The notes below the pieces were generated by a model. The model saw only the letters and a list, made by a program, of their open reading frames with translations. It was not told the DNA's origin and searched no databases. Shown here in pieces: positions 37,540-48,505 of a stretch of DNA of 64,000 bases. Positions within the stretch are counted from its first letter, which is position 1. Every line of letters begins with the position of its first letter. The stretch comes from Allomyces macrogynus ATCC 38327 (taxonomy: Eukaryota; Blastocladiomycota; Blastocladiomycetes; Blastocladiales; Blastocladiaceae), in contig GG745374.1 in the NCBI GenBank assembly GCA_000151295.1, forward strand, positions 278,880-342,879, read 5' to 3'. Both the position numbers and the translations under genes were made by a program.

Positions 37540-39700
37540 CACCACCTTGAACTCCGCGCACCTACAACAAACCAGGCTGCTCGAGCCAGAAAACATTGCA
37601 CGCTCTAACTCGAGTGCTCATGCCAATGCTAACAGTCCCGCCAGCATGCCATCCTTGCCCGCCAAGTTGCTTTAGCTTATTCTCCAAATTATCGTGTTTC
37701 AAGAACGTGGCGTCCTCGACAATGGGTTTCTGTGGCTACTGGGCCCGGGAATTCAGATCTCGCGGCTCCAACACACCCCTTGCCAGTTCACACGCTCCTG
37801 GCGCTCTGCCATGACCAACCACTCATGGCGGTGCGCGGTCGACAGCGTGATGATCTGGAACATGGAAGAAATGGTGTGCTCTCCGGAGTTGTGCGGCAAC
37901 GGACCATTTCCGCTTGTCATGAACTGTGAGATGTGAACCTCTGTCCAAATTTGCCAGGTGCTCACGCAACTGATTCTTCTGGGCACTGCGACCTGAGCAG
38001 CTCTGGCTTACTCTTCGGCTCTCAACTGAAGGGCAAGTGTCCTCGGCAGCTTTGGAACCCATTGAGCGTGTCCATGCATATCGGCTGTGGACTCCAGTAG
38101 CTCTGTGTTGGCGCCCTTTGTCGGCTTCCAGATTTCGTCTGCAATCACCTCTCCTGGCTTGTACATATGATGCAGAAACTTGACTTGGGAAACCTTGCGG
38201 ATGCCATGAAGATTGGCGACGTGATGTTGTTGCTGCAGGATATTTCGTGACCTGCTCTGCATCAGCTGACTGGGACCATTGAGCTCCACTTTTGGACGGC
38301 CTGTGGCCCCAAGTCTGAGGTTCATTTGCTGCAGGCCTCGCCTTTGAAGACAGTAGCGCTCGGCGCCGCCGCCGCCGCTACATCTACGGCTTTTCCGTTG
38401 CTGAGAAAATGAGCTCAGGGCCGCTGTTGCCCGACTTGTTGCCCGCCATGCCACGTCTGACGGAGGTCGAGCTGACCAAGGTCCTTGTGACTGTGCCCTT
38501 TCTGCAGGCACTGGCGGTCGCTGCACCACAGCTCGCCAGACTCGTCCTCCAGGATCGGCCGTGGTTCAAGTCGCCGATTCGTGCTGAAGATTTCAATAAA
38601 ACCTTCATATTTCCCGTGCTCACGGACCTGTCCATTGATTCTTGCGTGGATGACGCTCGCCTGTTGATGGCGTTCAAGAATGCGCCTGTGATTTCCCGTC
38701 TTACCTCACGTACAATCAAGTGCCTGATCTGCCCGCCTGGCCCATGCTGTCCTTTTCCAAGGTCAGCTGCATGTGCAGCAATACGCGCAGCAAAGTGTTC
38801 ATGAACGGCGCGGCCCTTGACAAGCTGCCACAGCTCACGACACTCCACCTATCGCCAGAGATTTGTTGGGCCAGCGCGATTCCGCTCCTCGCGCACGTCA
38901 AAGTGCTGACTGTCTCGGTCGACCTACTTGCCACGTTTTCCCTGCTCGCGCTGTGTAACTTGCGTTCACTGACCGATTGGCCGCGATGACTTATTGCGGT
39001 CCTTGCCCGCGTTGGCTGTGCACCTCCGCCACGTCAATGCGCACTTTCTCCACCCCTCCCTTCTTGCGCATCTCATGCACCGACTGGAGCTCAAGGCGCT
39101 CACGGCCCGTGCCCTGCTCCTGACAACACAGAATCTAACGTCCTGCTGCTCGAACTCGAATATGCGCCCGACAATGCAGTCTGGTGCGGGCTCAAGCGCA
39201 TGTGGCTCGTGCCACGCGTCTCGGACTGTGTCTTTGCGCGCGTCGTGCACACTGGAGATCCTGACACGGCCGCGCGCGACTTGCATAACATGGTCTTCCA
39301 GCCCACCAGGCTGGAGACAAACGAGCTTGGGATGTGTGAGGCAGACGGGGATGGTGACAATGTCGATGAGGACGAGGTGGCGCACCTTCGCGATTGGGCG
39401 GAGAGTGGCGAGGGGAAGAGCGACGGCGTTGGTGGCCAGGGCAGCAGTAGCCGCAAACGGTCTAACCCTAAATGGATTGGCCACGCGGGTTGCAGGCGCT
39501 GCCACGGCTGTCGCTTGCCATCCATCAACCTCTCCTGGTCAAGGTCATCACCAACACCGAAGCGATCTGTTTGTCAAATACCATGCGGCGATGCAGGTTG
39601 TGTCAGACTTTGTTCCCATCGCTCACAGTTCGCAAAGCACACCTTCGCTATAGATTTCTCGTCCAAAGGCGCACGCAAAGACAAGGCAAACTGTAAAGGC
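37540..39700 (+). pseudogene. Decayed F-box/LRR-like gene, family B copy 2
   Basis: Second tandem relic. The F-box-like start PSLPAKLL at ~37650-37674 is followed at once by a TAG stop. Copy 3 has a leucine-glutamine reading there, so a CAG-to-TAG C-to-T change is likely. Later parts include LPAMPRLTEVELTKV, PQLARLVLQDRPWF and LDKLPQLTTLHLSPE (LRR-like, 38409-38990), then HLRHVNAHFLHPSLLAHL and DTAARDLHNMVFQPTRLET followed by an acidic GDGDNVDEDE run (39240-39400). At least four frame changes separate these. The right half retains more CpG than copy 1, suggesting less decay. Confidence 0.62.
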
Positions 39701-39826
39701 ATCGCATTGGTACTTTCACGTTTCTTTCAAATGAATTGAACTGGCGAAAGAAGCGACTCTGACGAACGGGCTGTCGGAACTCTGAAATTCGTCGACGATC
39801 ATCAACAGAAAGTTATTGACCCTACA
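39701..39826. other. Short spacer between family B copies 2 and 3
   Basis: 126 bp without features between the end of copy 2 and the ATG of copy 3. Confidence 0.3.
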
Positions 39827-41930
39827 ATGACCGACACGGACCTGCTGCAAACCAGTTCGCTCATGTTGCAAAGCATTTCTCGCCCCAACTCGAATGGTCA
39901 AGTCAACCCCAATGGCCCAGCGACCATTTCCCCCTTGCCTGCCAAACTCCTCCAAATGATTGTCAAGTGCATCGTGTTCCAAGAACACGGCGCTCTCAAC
40001 AACGTCTGTCTCCTATTGATCGGCCCGAAAATTGTAGGACCATGGGCTGTATACATGCTCATGGCGCTCCGTCAAACCAACCGTGTGGCGGTCTGCTGCT
40101 GACAATGTGCTGGTCTGGAGCATGGACGCCATCCTTGATCAAGATCCGCTCCCGAGCCGTGTCATTATCATGCTCGATGATAAAGAGACGGACAATAGGG
40201 GCGACGAGGACGAAACGCTTTCGTTTGCCATCTGTTGACTTCAATTCAAGCTGGTGTCTGTCGCAAGGGTTGGAGTCATCAATTCTGCTGGGCACCACGA
40301 CAAGGGCCAATCCGCTTTTCTTGCCGTTGACTATCAACTGGAAAGCAAGCTGGGCTGGCGGTTTTTGGTTCCGGTCGGGCGTATCCGTGCATTCCAGTTG
40401 TGGACGGGTGCCAATTTCACAGGTTGTTCAGCACTATGATATCCATGGGACGACAGAGAGCGCGCTCTGACGACTCGCAAAGTGTCCTGCCCATCACCAT
40501 GCGCTGGTCACGGATCTGTTTGTCAAGTCTATTGCGGTGCAGTATCCATACTTGACGTGACTAAACCTGGAAGTGGTCACGCTTCCAGCGACTGTGATTG
40601 CCGCAGTCGTCTCTCAATTGACCTTGACATTGACCGAGCCATGCTATCCATGTGAGACGATGGATAAGCGCTGTGACCTCGGGCATTGGATTGTCACATC
40701 TGCGTCACTTGAACTTGGCAATTCGGCCTCGTGAAGTGGCAGTTGTTGCTGCTGATCGTCAGTATGGCATGCTCTGGACGCTGATTGATGCCCCACTCCT
40801 CCAGCAGCTGCGTGTCGACGCTCTTCGATTCCACTCAAATTTCGTCCACAACCGTCTTTCTCGTCTCGCAAGGATGCTGCAGCGACTTGAACTCGGGGAG
40901 ACTACGAATGTCATGGCAATGGGCGATGTCGTGACTTTGGCGCAGGATATCTCATGCCCTGCTCTGTGCCAGATCATCGGTGTTGCGTTCGATCTTGTCA
41001 CGACCTGTGGGCCTAGTGGCGAGTCCATCTGCTCCCTACTCTTCGTCGTCTCGTCTTTGACATCAATGGTTATGCCCGCCGCCACGGCCATGTTGATGTC
41101 AAAAAGGCCAGTGCCATGGGACAGTTGCCGTAAGTGTTGCCCTCTATGCGACAACTCGCGTCGCTCAAGCTGAGCGATGTTCTCAGGACCGCTTCCTTTT
41201 TGGAGCAACGCCTGGCCCATACTCTCTTGTGCCAAGCTCAACTGTCCCGCCTCGTCCGTCAATGGCCGTTCCCTTGGCAACCTGCTGCAACTCACAGTAT
41301 TGCATCTTTCGCATGGCATCCAATGGTGGGATGGCGCGGCACCTCTCCTCACCGACGTCAGTGCTGCTGACCGTGTCGGCAAAGACCCTGACCACGTTCC
41401 CTGTCTACGCCCTGCCCAATCTGCGGGCTCTGACCATGGACTTGCTTGATGGACGAGAAGGACCCATTCAAGATGGTGCCCGTGACCGCTGCGCACCTCC
41501 GCCGCGTCACAGCGCACACGATTCACCCCACCCTGCTCGCGGATCTCGCGCGTCGGCAGCATTTATTTCGCTCACGGCGCAGATTTTGGTCTTGGGCACG
41601 GACAACGACTATTTGCCAGTCCAACGTGTTACTGACCGCGTGATGGTGTGTCGCCCGCGCCGACTCGCACGACACGGCCGCGCGCGACGTGCGCGACATG
41701 GTGTTTCGTACCGCGGGGCTCTTTGTCGACGACGAGGTGAGCCGTGACGGCCAGACGAGGACCCGCACGAACTCGTGTATGTGGACGTGATGGCGGTGAG
41801 TGTGAGCAATGCTGCAGCGGTTGCGAGCCGGATCCGCGTGCAGGTTGCGGAGCTGGGCAAGGCTGCATGTTGTGGTTGGGCATGTTCGGGTGGAGATGTG
41901 TTCGCGGCGCGGCTAAGAGCCTGAATCATG
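39827..41930 (+). pseudogene. Decayed F-box/LRR-like gene, family B copy 3
   Basis: Third tandem relic and the best preserved at its head: an ATG at 39827 leads into a ~90-residue frame with SPLPAKLLQMIVKCIVFQE (F-box-like) that stops at ~40100. Then LSHLRHLNLAIRP, APLLQQLRVDALRFHSNFV, LARMLQRLELGETTN and VVTLAQDISCPAL (40690-40990), VPVTAAHLRRVTAHTIHPTLL (41470-41540), HDTAARDVRDMVF (41660-41710) and a C-terminal VASRIRVQVAELGKA (41820-41870). The pieces occupy different frames. No spliceable single frame was found. Confidence 0.65.
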
Positions 41931-43517
41931 TTTGGAGTGGTGCTGCTCTGTGGGAATAGCTTGAGATGGTGTAGGTTGATTGCCCTCGCGTTCGAATTGA
42001 CCTTGCCGTGTCTCTGTTTCCGTTTTTGATTTACCTGCTGTTCCTGTATTTTCGTTTATGGTTTGTCGCTCTTGATTTGACGGCGCTTTGTTCATATTGT
42101 CGCCCATGCTGACTTCCGTTCCACGCTCCAATATGCTTGTTGAGAATATGTGAGCATCAGCCACCTTTCAGTGGGGCCAAGCAAGTTGCATGAGCCAGAT
42201 TATCACCGACCAAGAAAACCTTCACTGCATTTGGTCAACGACACCTGAGAAACAGAGTGGAGAGTGTTCTACACCTTGATTGGCACGAATGGCGGTGAAA
42301 GTGAGCCGACGGCCAAGCACGAGTACAGTATGGCGGCGAATGCAGCATCCGTCGCTCAGCTCCTCAAACTGTAGCCGTGACAGGGACGGTGTGGTGAAGC
42401 TTCGCTTTGCCAGTGGCAACAATCGTTGCGGCGGAGGCACTTGATCGCCTCCACATGAACTTGCAGTACAATCCGCTGCAGGATGCTCCGCTCATCATGA
42501 GGAGCATCGAGCATGGCTGCTGCTGTCACCTTTCACGCTCTGGGTCCCTCCTGTTGTCGGCTCGGCATCTCTGCAACTGGTTCTACGTTGCTGACGCCCT
42601 GACAGCACTCCAGCAGTTGGAGAGCATGGCTGCAGAGGAAAGAAGTGCACAAAACCCTCGAACACGTCACGAACGGTACCTGGACGGCAGTCGCGAATGG
42701 CAGCACCGATGTGCAGCAAGCACCACAAAATGCATCTCTTCGCGCACCGCATCGTGAGTCGCTTGTGCCGCATGTCCTTGTGATCAGGTCTTGAGTAAGT
42801 TGCTCAGCGGTGGTCGTGGTGCACAATATGCGTCGGCGCGATGGCCAACGCGACGGTCAAATCACTGTCGCCGCCGTTGCGCCGCGGTGCGATCATGACC
42901 GCCATCGCGCGTCGCATCGTGGGTGCGGTGGACCCTGCGGACGCCGTGTGGTCGCTAGTGGTCGCGGCCTGGGCGTCGCAGATCGGGTTTTGCCATGCCG
43001 ATGGGCAACGCCGCACGAAAGCACGAAAGAGTCAGGTTATGTCGTTGGGTTCCAGAAACACGTGCTGCGGCCACGTCGTCCTTGCGCAGCTAAGAGCCCC
43101 GGTTGGCGCACCGTTGTGGCACCGAACGCGGACGAGTCCGGGCCCGTGCACAGCCACACGGAACCTGGTCGGACGTGGCCTTTGTCAGCGTGAGCGTGAG
43201 GCGATGCCGCAGCGCGCATGCATCGTGTCGCATCGTGCAACCGCGCCAGGCCGCCAGAGCCGTCGTTGTGCGCGTGGACGCGATGGACGCGGTGCGCCGA
43301 TGCTGGAGCGCGCTTCTGTGGCCGCTGCCCTGGCCAGGCACAAGCTGCCCCCCCCCCCCCCCCCGTCCGGCCCTCCGTCGCTTCGCACCTACTTCTCCTC
43401 CCCACGCCGCCGACCACGAGCTGCACTGGTCGCCCACCGACGCAACGCACGCGACCAGCGCGCCAGCAGCACCTCCCGTCAACCAACGACGCGCACGACC
43501 GCCCCTCCACCACCAAT
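41931..43517. other. Intergenic between family B relics and the intact family A gene
   Basis: Low-CpG sequence to about 42800, then an abrupt return to CpG-rich sequence. A frame at 42841-43020 (IVGAVDPADAVWSLVVAAWA) looks protein-like but has no recognised family and could be a fragment of another relic. Long open frames continue from 43218 into the family A gene, but the ATG at 43518 is the likelier start. Confidence 0.35.
43348..43364. repeat. Poly-C tract (17 C)
   Basis: Uninterrupted run of 17 cytosines about 150 bp before the family A gene start. Mononucleotide runs of this length are unstable and error-prone in sequencing. Confidence 0.9.
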
Positions 43518-45899
43518 ATGGTCACCGCGCCGGGCCCTCAGCCGTCGTTGCCGCTGACGCCACGCTCACCACTCCTGCCAATGCCGGAATCTCGTCACGC
43601 CTCCGCGTGCCTTGTCGCCCTGCCCGCCGAGCTGCTGCGCCTGGTTGCGCTCCATGTGCGCAGCGCCGACCGCGAGGCTGCCAACCTCCCGCAAACGCCG
43701 TCAAGCTGCGTGCCGCTCACATGGTCCCCCGATGGCACCGTCACGGGCGGGCCGCAACCGGTGCCAGCGACCACGCTCGTCGCGCTACGGCGCACCTGCC
43801 GCACGATGCAGGCCGTCGTCGACGGTGTGTTGCATTGGCACCTGGACGTCGAGGTTTCGTGCAACGAGATCGGCATTGTCAACGTCGAACCGACGGGCGT
43901 GACGTTGACGCGAACCAGCCCACCACCAGTGTCTGCGTGCGGCGTGGGTCGGGTTTCGGTGCTCAATCTGGGCAGGCACACTCCGCCGCCGCCGTCGCCG
44001 CTGCGGGACCCGAATGACAAGGCCGTGCCGCCACTAGCCGTCTCTGCGCTCTATTCCAGAGCGGGTGCGCGCCGCGTTGTGCTCAACGACGTGCGGTCGC
44101 TGACCGTTGGGAGCCCGAGGGAGTGCGCGCTGCCTGTCGGTGAGCTCGACATTCCGGTGGTCCTCCACAACATGCTCGGATGGTTCCCTTGTCTGTCGAC
44201 TCTCAACATGACTGTGCCGGTCAACGCCTACGAGCTCGGCTACGGGCTCGAGCAGCGGTCGAGCGCGACGCTGACGACGCTGACGGTCAAGATTTTGCCC
44301 GGCGGCGCATGGGACAAGTTCGTGCCCAAGCTCAGCCTGCCGCAGCTCCGCCACCTCGACGTGACCATTGTGGCAAGAGACGAGGATGACCTGGACTACG
44401 TCGCCAATGCTGATGCCGACGCAGCCGCGGCGGGCACCAGCGTTCGTGCGCTACCTTTGACACCGCAACTGCTGCACCTGCGCGTCGCAGCGCCCACCAT
44501 CCACGCTGATCTCGTGCGCGTGTACGTTGCGCGCGTCGCTGCGACCTTACTCCGACTCGAGCTCGACGGCGACGTGATTGACCTGCCGGCGGTCGCGCAC
44601 TGCGTCCCGGCGTGGCCGGCGCTGCGCGAGGTTGTTGGCGCGACGACGTTTCAGACCGTGATCATGGCCGCGGCGGGCCCGGCCCCCGCGTCGCCACTGG
44701 TCGACTCGGCCGTCATCCCGCGCAACTTTTTGCCGTCGCTGCGGAGCATCGTGTACAAGCCATGCGACTCGCTGACCGCACCGGTTGCGCCGGCCCTGAC
44801 CATGCCGCTCGCGACCCTCTCGAAAATCATTCTCTGGGACGCCGAGCTGCCGAAATCCTTTCTCGACACGCTCCCCGCCTACGCTCCCAACCTCGCGCAC
44901 CTCGACCTCTTCTGCTGCCGCGCCGACGACTCGATCGACCCGGACCACGTCACGCCGGACGACTTTCTGGTCTTCCCGGCGCTGCGGAAACTCGGGATCG
45001 GCGGGACCGTGCTCATGCAGTACCTGATCCGCACCGTCACGGCGCCCGTCCTCGACCACCTGGAAATCTGCGTGAACGCGCGCCCGATCGTCCCAGACTT
45101 GCCGTGGCCGTCGCTCACGGTCATCACCGTGCTCAACGCCAACTGTCCCGTCGGCATTCGCGCCGACGCGCTCGATTCGCTGCGGCACCTGAAGACCCTG
45201 CGGTTACTCCCGGACGTTGAGTGGGTCGACGGCCGCGCGCCCGTCCTTCCGGCCCTGACGAACCTGACCGCGACAACGACGACCCTCGCGACCTTGGCCC
45301 CGCCGCGACTAAGGACCGTGACTGCATCGAGTAGCAGCACGGCGCCGCTGACCACGGTCCTGCCGGGGGTGCGGCAAGTGACGGCGCCCGTTCTCGACGC
45401 GTCCGTCGTCGAATATTTGTCACGCACATCGACGATCCAGTCCATTGCTGCCTCGTATATCGACCCCGGGACCGACACGACCCCGCGACACGCATTCACG
45501 CTCGAGTACGCGCCACGGCGCGCGATCTGGTCGGTCTTGCCGCGCACGACGTGCACGCGGCCGATCGCGGACCAGCTGACCGTGCAGGTCGCGCGGGTCG
45601 AGGATGTATGCCAGGCCGTGCGTGAGATTTCGGCGGTTGCTGCGTGGTGGCGCGCGGCGTCGGGCGCGTGGCCGCCGCGGTCCGAGAAGGGCTATTTGCA
45701 GTACCCGATCGCGGTCGCTGTGGGCAACACGGTGGACCCGCGGGTGGGCGCGGAGTTGTTGGACGTGTTGGAGCGGGAACGGGTGGTGGATGTGGTTTTG
45801 GTGCCTGTGGTTCCGGCGGCGAATGAGTTTTGTGTGGCAACGGCAGGGGTGGGGACGGGGAGGTGCCGCAATGGCGGGACGGTGGCGCATCCGGTTTAG
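43518..45899 (+). CDS. F-box/LRR-like protein, family A (intact)
   Basis: Single-exon gene of 793 aa starting at MVTAPGPQP. The frame is open 300 bp further upstream, but that part is Arg/Pro-rich and contains the poly-C run. An F-box-like start, LVALPAELLRLVALHV, is followed by TLVALRRTCRTMQAVVDGVL. The remainder has LRR-type segments: LSLPQLRHLDVTIV, LATLSKIILWDAELP, LAHLDLFCC, FPALRKLGIGGT, VLDHLEICVN, LRHLKTLRLLPDVEWVDG. It closes with AVREISAVAAWWR and a hydrophobic LLDVLERERVVDVVLVPVV. It is CpG-rich and uninterrupted, in contrast to its relic at 31823-33783. Probable SCF substrate adaptor by architecture; the substrate is unknown. Confidence 0.68.
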   Translation: MVTAPGPQPSLPLTPRSPLLPMPESRHASACLVALPAELLRLVALHVRSADREAANLPQTPSSCVPLTWSPDGTVTGGPQPVPATTLVALRRTCRTMQAVVDGVLHWHLDVEVSCNEIGIVNVEPTGVTLTRTSPPPVSACGVGRVSVLNLGRHTPPPPSPLRDPNDKAVPPLAVSALYSRAGARRVVLNDVRSLTVGSPRECALPVGELDIPVVLHNMLGWFPCLSTLNMTVPVNAYELGYGLEQRSSATLTTLTVKILPGGAWDKFVPKLSLPQLRHLDVTIVARDEDDLDYVANADADAAAAGTSVRALPLTPQLLHLRVAAPTIHADLVRVYVARVAATLLRLELDGDVIDLPAVAHCVPAWPALREVVGATTFQTVIMAAAGPAPASPLVDSAVIPRNFLPSLRSIVYKPCDSLTAPVAPALTMPLATLSKIILWDAELPKSFLDTLPAYAPNLAHLDLFCCRADDSIDPDHVTPDDFLVFPALRKLGIGGTVLMQYLIRTVTAPVLDHLEICVNARPIVPDLPWPSLTVITVLNANCPVGIRADALDSLRHLKTLRLLPDVEWVDGRAPVLPALTNLTATTTTLATLAPPRLRTVTASSSSTAPLTTVLPGVRQVTAPVLDASVVEYLSRTSTIQSIAASYIDPGTDTTPRHAFTLEYAPRRAIWSVLPRTTCTRPIADQLTVQVARVEDVCQAVREISAVAAWWRAASGAWPPRSEKGYLQYPIAVAVGNTVDPRVGAELLDVLERERVVDVVLVPVVPAANEFCVATAGVGTGRCRNGGTVAHPV

Positions 45900-48505
45900 A
45901 TTTCGGGTGGAGAGCGTGGGGATTTAGTTTTGGTTCTTGGTTTTCTTTTTTTTCGTTGGAGGTGTGCGTGTGACGCTTGGATTTTTTTTTTCTGGAACAT
46001 GATGGGAACCATCACCTGTTGGTTTGTCGCATGGATCGACTGTCATACCAGCAGCTCGGAAACCTCTGCCGCCACGCGCCCGTCGCATAGACCTCGTTAA
46101 CACGAGCCAGATCAGAAATGACGAGGGCCCATGGACCCCAAAGCGTGTTGCAACAGAGCCTACTCAAGGTGAGCATGGCATGGCAGCAATCCTGCTGATG
46201 CATTCACCTGCCCGACGGCCAAATAGTTCAAAAAATGGGAGGACGACTCGTGTTAGTGGACTGGAGCAGGCCGTCATGATTTTCGTGGCCAAGCAAACCA
46301 AAAGCAGCAGCATGATTGTACCCTGCCTGCATTTGCACACTGTGGTGTTGATGGAACGGAATCTGCTTGTCTGGACGCCCCTGCACGACAGTATAATGTC
46401 CCAATTGAAGGAAAAATACATTCGTTCGACACAGGCATAAATCAGGCATGATTGCACAACTTCGAGGCACCATCAAGTGATTTGAACTCTGACAGTAAAC
46501 AGGACATGATATTCCACCCACCACCCTGTGGTCACACAAGGAAATCATTGGAAGGGTGCTTGTTCAGCCCAGCAGTACAAGGTCATGAGCTATACTGTTT
46601 AATGCTGTTGTTTTCTCCACCCGCCAGGTTGACAAATGGAACATACTTGAACGTTTTGGCAATGCATCAAGACAAGAGCGTCTGAACCAATGACAACTAG
46701 TGCAACAAAACAGCCCTCAAAACGTGTGGCAGTGTGCCCCACAAATGTGAGGCCAATGACAGGGCCACAGCCGAAAACACTGGCAATTTTGAAAGCCCAC
46801 TCTCATGGTGCATGACAGGAATCACAGAGAGCGGGTCAGTGCGTGAGATTGCTGTCAGCTCATTGGCAGTGGGCACCTGGCCATAAAACTTGGAAAGTAT
46901 TGGATGAAAGGGCCACATAGATGGCACAGTCAGCTTGGGGTAACAATTGGGCGATTAGAGGGTATGAGGGTGCGCCTGGGTAGCCGAAATGAGAAAAATA
47001 GTGCTGGTGATGTTACATTCTGCATGAGAAGACCATGGAGGAGTGGTGCATATCCACAGTCTTTTGCACACATTGGTGGTTAGATAGATGCAGTCACAAG
47101 TTGACTGTTGCTTCCTTCATGCCTGCATTGACCAGCAGCCTGGCAAATCTTCATTGCACTGACATTAGCTTCCTTGAAGAGTGTATTGCCTCTTTCTCCT
47201 CCACTCGAGAAGGGGAGCAAGAACTGATCAGAGTTCCACATCACTTTGGGAGAACTGGGCGTATCAGTACAATACCTACTGTGCCACTCCCTATGTTTTT
47301 GAGACACATCTTTGACCATGTTGCTGGGTGCCAGGCCAATAACTGCAAACAGACCAGACACCACCAGACACCTTCACCATGTGCAGCCCACTTCATGCAG
47401 CAAATCACCAACCAGCATGCTGCATATCTCATGATTGCCACTATATGACAACATCTTACAGTTGGATCACAACAGTTAGTAACCTTCCACCAGCTGGTTG
47501 GTCACAAGAAGCACTGGAACGAATGGAAACATGGCGTCCAAACCAGATCCTACCATGCCCAGACCAGCTCTGGATCTCTTGGCACACATACACTTCAATA
47601 ACAAGAGCCATTGGCTGATCCTCACTGTCAGTTCAATGGCAATTGCAAACCATACGCCCAATCAACTTGGCTTTCCTCCACCACCTTTTTCAAACCACAA
47701 CACCAACCACCTCTACCATATGCAAAGCGATATGACAGGTTCCGCGACATTTTACAACAGTGGCATAGCTGTGAACAACCCAGCCGCCCTTGCCCCATCC
47801 ACTTAGGGACGCATTTGTTCATGGAACCGCTGTGCCAAACGTAAAAATATAACGTGATTGCTGTGGTGTTTGTGCGGATCGTTGGAAGCGGAGTGGTGGT
47901 GGGAAGTGGGTCGATGGAGGTGTTCAATCGGTTGGTTTGGCGGCAATCCACCTCGCGAGGTGGATGCTTCGCTCCCCTGCGATCACAAATCACCCCCTGT
48001 CTCGCAGTACCTAAGCGTGAGACGTGTGGTCCTCGAACCGCTCTCCTTGCGACCAGCTCGAAGCTGCTGGGCGCACCATAAGCAAGCCATCGACAGCCGA
48101 CACCAATTTCCACAGTGCTCCGACTTGCTGCAACCGGTCCCGAACAAGTCAGATCAAGCGGGGACGAGCTCAACAGGCCGCAACTCGCTCCTCGGTCGCA
48201 TCCGGTGTGGCTACAAGCCATTCCACCCCCAATCTGCGACAGCTCTTCTGCTCGAACGGAACCCGTGAGGAAATCATGAACGGCCTGTGCGTAGAAGTTT
48301 TCAATCTGGAGACGACGAACCGAGGATGCCATTGACCCGCTGGCTCGCCGCGTGAATCCGTAGAGGTCCCTCAGCCGCGCGCTCTCGCCCGGCGGGCCGC
48401 CCCTCTACGGGACCCACGGTGCGCCCGTCGCACCCGATCCTCAAGAATAGCAACAGCAGCATCAGCGACTCGGCCAACGGAGCCAAGATCAACACGGGCG
48501 CGAGC
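45900..48505. other. Gene-poor stretch with a CpG-depleted island (46.0-47.9 kb)
   Basis: After a GT-rich 3' flank, 46000-47850 is CpG-poor and TpG/CpA-rich like 31-37 kb, with only short frames (the longest is 47035-47448) and no recognised motif. It may be an unrecognisably decayed gene or transposon. From ~47900 CpG returns. 48375-48505 is probably the 5' part of the lebercilin-like gene: frame 2 stays open after a ccctcag acceptor-like site at 48374 (RPSTGPTVRPSHPILKN). Confidence 0.4.
47946..47965. repeat. 20-bp perfect palindrome
   Basis: Perfect 10+10 bp palindrome centred on TCGCGA, at the right boundary of the CpG-poor island. Function unknown. Confidence 0.7.
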
